Positions 61,079-64,000 of a stretch of 64,000 nt of DNA are shown in pieces. Positions within the stretch are counted from its first letter, which is position 1. Every line of letters starts with the position of its first letter. This DNA is from Fretibacterium fastidiosum (GTDB lineage: Bacteria; Synergistota; Synergistia; Synergistales; Aminobacteriaceae). The position numbers were made by a program, and so were the translations under genes. Under the pieces are notes generated by a model that saw only the letters and a program-made list of their open reading frames with translations, was not told where the DNA came from and did no database searches. The stretch spans positions 2,170,001 through 2,234,000 of the forward strand of contig NZ_OZ209244.1 in the NCBI RefSeq assembly GCF_964642095.1, written 5' to 3'.

Positions 61079-61795
61079 CTCGTCCTCTCCCTCCATTCCC
61101 CTCAACATCGTCGTAAACTCGCCTCTCAGCGTTTCGTCGTTCAGTGCAATGATACGCGCAAGAAAGAGCAACAGGTCCCTTCGATCCCCCAGGGGCCAGC
61201 CCTTGCGGAACAACAGATGCGTCAGCTCCCGAAGATAACGGTACTTCTGACGTTCTTTCCCCCGGCTGAGAACTGCCCGTTTGGCAGCGCAAAGCGCCAG
61301 ATCGAACGGGTTGTCGCTATCCAAAAGCTCTCCTTCGTTCAACGCGCTTATATCGAGACAATTATAGCAATAGCGAATCGACGTTCCATACAGGGACGAC
61401 TCGTAAACTCGCGCCTCACCCTGTGGACGGGAACCCGTCAGCAACGCCAGGGCTACCGGTTCCCGCAGATAGTGGTCGAAGATCATGCTGCGATAGTGCG
61501 CCATGCGAAAGGGGATATCCCCGCCCCCCGACCCCTGGACCTCTATGTGGAGCAAAACCCACGCATCGCCGCCGTTTTTCAAGGGAACATCCAGAAGATA
61601 ATCGGCAAAACGAGGGGAACGGTGGAGTTCCAGGTCCGAGGTCTGCAAAAGATCGCGAAACTCCTTATCCAGAAACCTCGGTTCCTGAGAGAGGTCCGCG
61701 TCGGCATAGAGCTCCGGAAGCGCCCTCGACAGAAACGGGCCAAAGAAACGTTCGATCAAGTCCTTCCAGAACCCATCGTAATCAAAGTGTTCCAT
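60818..61795 (-). CDS. Rpn-family PD-(D/E)XK nuclease with C-terminal 4-residue repeats
   Basis: 325 residues, recombination-promoting nuclease/transposase-like family. The nuclease core is in the first ~100 residues: LLDVPL with D69 and LLHIEVQG with E85 and Q87. The middle is helical. The C-terminal part has tandem four-residue units (EEGM-ERGL-EKGL-ERGL-EKGR) and then a short helical domain (MSIQDIRELTNLSLEDLESV). Rpn proteins are known as toxic anti-phage nucleases held in check by a small protein translated from inside the same gene. The gene sits between wzm and wzt. Confidence 0.9.
   Translation of the reverse strand: MEHFDYDGFWKDLIERFFGPFLSRALPELYADADLSQEPRFLDKEFRDLLQTSDLELHRSPRFADYLLDVPLKNGGDAWVLLHIEVQGSGGGDIPFRMAHYRSMIFDHYLREPVALALLTGSRPQGEARVYESSLYGTSIRYCYNCLDISALNEGELLDSDNPFDLALCAAKRAVLSRGKERQKYRYLRELTHLLFRKGWPLGDRRDLLLFLARIIALNDETLRGEFTTMLRGMEGEDEMPVVTFIEKYYRDLYLDEGMKEGLERGREEGMERGLEKGLERGLEKGRHEAMLEAARKMRERGMSIQDIRELTNLSLEDLESVAGN
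60941..61024. repeat. Seven 12-bp tandem units in rpn
   Basis: Degenerate 12-bp units (consensus near CTCTCCAGGCCC on the plus strand) encode E-(R/K/E)-G-(L/M/R) repeats. Copy-number change keeps the frame. Four-residue repeats at this place are known to vary between strains in other Rpn families. Confidence 0.88.
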
Positions 61796-61855
61796 CGCTC
61801 AAACCTCGCTCGTTTGTCGCCGCAACTTCCCCCGGCTCCTCCGACGGACCCCGTC

Positions 61856-62698
61856 TCAGATGAAGTCCGCAAAGAAGCGTTCCGTGCGGCGGAAGAACCA
61901 AACTCCGCTGACAAAGGCCAGGACGGAAACCGCCGCGGAGATCAAGAAACCCGGCAGGTAGAGCGAGCTTGCCGTCCCCTGAACGCACCAGCGAAACCCG
62001 TCGATCACCCCGACCATGGGGTTGAGGCTGTAGAGCAGGCGCCAGCGGTCCGGCACCACGGAGCTGGAGAACCCCACGGGCGAGACGTAGAGGCCGAACT
62101 GAACCAGGAACGGGACGATGTAGCGAAAGTCCCGGTACTTCACGTTCAGGGCCGAGAGCCAGTAGCCCACGCCAAGCGCCGAGAGCGTCGCCAGGAGGAA
62201 GAAGAACGGCATCAACAGGATGGCGGGGGAAGGAGCGAAGCCGTACCACAACATCAAAAGGCCCAGAAGGGCCAGCGAGATCAGGAAGTCCACCGCGCTC
62301 ACGATGACCGAACTGGTCGGCACGATCAAGCGCGGAAAGTACACCTTGCTGATCAGGCGGGACTCCGCTATCAGGGAGTTTGAGCTCTCCTGCATCGCGT
62401 TGGCAAAGTACTGCCACGGCAGCATCGCGGAGAACACCAGGATGGGATAGGGCACGCCCTCGCTGGGCAACCTGGCCAGCCTGCCGAACACCACGGTGAA
62501 CACCACCATGGTCAGGAGGGGCCGGATCACGCTCCAGGCGACGCCGATGACCGTCTGCTTGTAGCGCACCAGGATATCGCGCCAGGCCAGAAAATAGAAC
62601 AGTTCCCGATAGCGCAGAAGCTCCCGGAAAAAGGCTCCCGTCGTTCGATTGGGCTCGATGATCAGGTCGAAACCGGCATCCGTGGACTTGTCAGTCAT
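61856..62698 (-). CDS. wzm: Polysaccharide ABC exporter permease (Wzm type)
   Basis: 280 residues, ABC-2 family. A cytoplasmic N-terminus with LLRYRELFYFLAWRDILVRYKQT (amphipathic coupling helix) precedes six predicted membrane helices, including VFTVVFGRLA, the VDFLISLALLGLLMLWYGF pair and VSVLAFVSGVWFF. The YVSPVGFSSSVVPDRWRLLYSLNPMVG stretch (split here by the helix end) is characteristic of Wzm/TagG. The start ATG 62698 lies one base after the regulator stop. With Wzt it exports a lipid-linked glycan. Confidence 0.93.
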   Translation of the reverse strand: MTDKSTDAGFDLIIEPNRTTGAFFRELLRYRELFYFLAWRDILVRYKQTVIGVAWSVIRPLLTMVVFTVVFGRLARLPSEGVPYPILVFSAMLPWQYFANAMQESSNSLIAESRLISKVYFPRLIVPTSSVIVSAVDFLISLALLGLLMLWYGFAPSPAILLMPFFFLLATLSALGVGYWLSALNVKYRDFRYIVPFLVQFGLYVSPVGFSSSVVPDRWRLLYSLNPMVGVIDGFRWCVQGTASSLYLPGFLISAAVSVLAFVSGVWFFRRTERFFADFI

Positions 62699-62699
62699 G

Positions 62700-63275
62700 T
62701 TACCCCGCATCCCTCACTTGCTTCTGCAGAACTCCATCCTGCTCGCCCCAGACGAACAGGGACTCCTCGGGACGCAGGGTCCCGCGCAGGGTCTCGTACT
62801 CTTCCGGGGTCAGGACGAGTGCCCGAACCTTCCGTGAGATCAGGCTCTCCACCTTCTCCACAAGCTCGCCAAGATACGCCCGATCGACCGTCCCCACCAG
62901 GATCAGGTCGATGATCCCGCTGTCGATCCCATGGGCGTAGTCGCCCGTGATCAACGCTGCACGCACGGAGCCCATGCGCCGGACGATCCCCTCCACCACC
63001 TGATCGATCCCCAGCACCTTGCGCACGATCCGATGCAGCTCCGGAAAGAGCGGGTGGCTCCGGCAGGCTCGGTAGGTGCGCTTGCGCCCCTCGGCAGGGA
63101 CCTCCTCCAGGAACCCCGCAGAGCACAGCCGATTCAACTCCACCCGCACGGCGTTGGTGGACTCTCCAAACTCCTCGGCCAGCCCACGAAGGTAGGACGT
63201 GACATCCGGGTTCAGGAAGAACTTCACAAGGAGCTTTATTCTCGTCTTGGATGGAATCAAAGAATCGATCATCAT
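62700..63275 (-). CDS. Winged-helix regulator with degenerate nucleotidyltransferase-like domain
   Basis: 191 residues. The N-terminal winged helix-turn-helix (IPSKTRIKLLVKFFLNP, then ESTNAVRVELNRLCSAGFL) resembles ArsR-like domains. The C-terminal part has ALITGDYAHGIDSGIIDLIL, a degraded form of the GSxARG-DSDIDL nucleotidyltransferase motif, so probably not catalytic. It is the first gene of the leftward glycan locus and ends one base before wzm, so it may regulate the whole locus. ATG 63275 or 63272 is the start; no clear ribosome site precedes them. Confidence 0.8.
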   Translation of the reverse strand: MMIDSLIPSKTRIKLLVKFFLNPDVTSYLRGLAEEFGESTNAVRVELNRLCSAGFLEEVPAEGRKRTYRACRSHPLFPELHRIVRKVLGIDQVVEGIVRRMGSVRAALITGDYAHGIDSGIIDLILVGTVDRAYLGELVEKVESLISRKVRALVLTPEEYETLRGTLRPEESLFVWGEQDGVLQKQVRDAG

Positions 63276-63282
63276 GTGAGCA

Positions 63283-63312
63283 ATTTTATTACTCAAGAAT
63301 AGTCTATGTAAA
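63283..63312 (-). promoter_or_regulatory. Candidate promoter of the glycan locus
   Basis: On the minus strand TTTACA (63307-63312) and TAAAAT (63283-63288) are 18 bases apart, in an AT-rich stretch just before the regulator gene. Transcription would start within a few bases of the ATG at 63275, so the message may be leaderless. That would explain the missing ribosome site. Confidence 0.5.
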
Positions 63313-63328
63313 TAGGCCTTAATGCCTA

Positions 63329-63355
63329 ATCAAAGGGACGCCTTGCGGCGTCCCC
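63329..63355 (-). terminator. Terminator after metK
   Basis: A perfect eight-base-pair stem GGGACGCC/GGCGTCCC with a four-base loop lies 37 bases after the metK stop, with TTTGATT following in the leftward direction. Just beyond it, TAGGC/GCCTA forms a small inverted repeat (63313-63328) that may be an operator for the glycan promoter. Confidence 0.8.
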
Positions 63356-63391
63356 TCACGTCTACCCGTCTACCAACCCTTTGTCGGCGCG

Positions 63392-64000
63392 TTAAAGTCC
63401 GGCAGCCTTGCGAAGCTCCTCTGCCCTGTCCGTCTTCTCCCAGCAGGGCAGGTGCGGCAGGTCGATGCGGCCCATGTGCCCATAGGCGGCGAGGGCCCGA
63501 TACTGGGGCCTGCGAAGGTCCAGGTCCCGAATGATCGCGGCGGGGCGGAAGTCGAAGCGTTCGCGGATGAGCTCGACGATCTTCTCGTGGCTGATCCTGC
63601 TCGTGCCGAAGGTCTCCACGTTCAGGGAGACGGGTTCCGCCACGCCGATGGCGTAGGCCACCTGGATCTGGCACTTGTCTGCAATGCCGGCGGCCACGAC
63701 GTTCTTCGCCGCATAGCGCGTCATGTACGCGGCGCTGCGGTCAACCTTCGTGGGGTCCTTGCCTGAGAAGGCGCCACCGCCGTGGGGAATCCATCCGCCG
63801 TAGGTGTCCACGATGATCTTGCGCCCCGTCAACCCCGTGTCGGCCATCGGGCCGCCCTTTACGAAGCGCCCCGTCGGGTTGACGAAGATGCGGGTGTCCG
63901 TGTCGAGAAGGGCGTCGGGAACGATGGGGTTGATGACGTGCTCGATGATGTCCGCGCGAATCTCCTTGAGGCCGGCCTCTGGGTGGTGCTGTGCGGAGAC
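63392..64000 (-). CDS. metK: S-adenosylmethionine synthetase (5' part outside the window)
   Basis: The C-terminal ~202 residues of MetK, which makes SAM from methionine and ATP. Visible motifs are FVNPTGRFVKGGP, the signature GGGAFSGKDPTKVDRSAAY with its metal and phosphate ligands, and HLPCWEKTD near the end. The frame is open through base 64000, so the start is beyond the window. A terminator separates it from the glycan locus. Confidence 0.96.
   Translation of the reverse strand, partial: VSAQHHPEAGLKEIRADIIEHVINPIVPDALLDTDTRIFVNPTGRFVKGGPMADTGLTGRKIIVDTYGGWIPHGGGAFSGKDPTKVDRSAAYMTRYAAKNVVAAGIADKCQIQVAYAIGVAEPVSLNVETFGTSRISHEKIVELIRERFDFRPAAIIRDLDLRRPQYRALAAYGHMGRIDLPHLPCWEKTDRAEELRKAAGL

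Overview
The window is a high-GC, gene-dense bacterial chromosome segment. It contains no rRNA, tRNA or CRISPR array that I can see, and no phage or insertion-sequence backbone. The mix is that of a diderm bacterium with Firmicutes-like housekeeping modules. It has rapZ-yvcK-whiA, an HlyD-like gene with yggS-sepF-divIVA, a bacterial Cdc48-type ATPase and a B12-dependent ribonucleotide reductase, together with an LpxL-like acyltransferase, a bacterial alpha-2-macroglobulin and a Wzm/Wzt ABC exporter of O-antigen type. This fits the phylum Synergistota best, but that is an inference from gene content and not a database result.

Layout. Positions 1-3.4 kb: end of rlmH, a 124-bp inverted-repeat element, then cdc48 and a polysaccharide deacetylase on the minus strand. 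3.6-8.0 kb: HD hydrolase, NarL-type response regulator, histidine kinase and a beta-CASP nuclease. 8.2-13.7 kb: tyrS, a hypothetical gene with an LpxL-like acyltransferase, queD-folE2 and an HlyD-like membrane protein. 13.7-18.7 kb: yggS, sepF, divIVA (with 87-bp internal repeats), recG, recX. 18.7-22.5 kb: amidohydrolase, a soluble chemoreceptor paired with a flavodiiron-like diiron protein, and an FMN oxidoreductase. 22.6-32.3 kb (minus): nrdJ, a large secreted protein of unknown function, tpiA, pgk, whiA, yvcK, rapZ. 32.6-37.9 kb: alpha-2-macroglobulin with an intact thioester motif.

38.0-63.3 kb is a single-direction (minus) surface-glycan locus, bounded by terminators and headed by a small winged-helix regulator. 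It encodes an ABC exporter (wzm, wzt), GDP-fucose synthesis (gmd, fcl), glycosyltransferases, a deacetylase and methyltransferases. It also encodes a phosphonate module: cytidylyltransferase-PEP mutase fusion, phosphonopyruvate decarboxylase, an iron-type alcohol dehydrogenase, a TagB-like transferase, and a YidC-like domain fused to an LtaS/sulfatase-like domain. The likely product is CMP-activated 2-hydroxyethylphosphonate used to decorate a glycan or lipid.

The glycan locus has several marks of variability and conflict. One FkbM methyltransferase contains ten copies of a 5-bp repeat inside its reading frame. The adjacent methyltransferase has a 12-base poly-G tract inside its SAM-binding loop. 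A third methyltransferase is broken by a one-base frameshift. An Rpn nuclease gene with 4-residue repeats and a probable internal antitoxin start lies between wzm and wzt. An AAA ATPase/DUF4276 pair of defence type is bracketed by two copies of the same glycosyltransferase 5' end. The window closes with the 3' part of metK.
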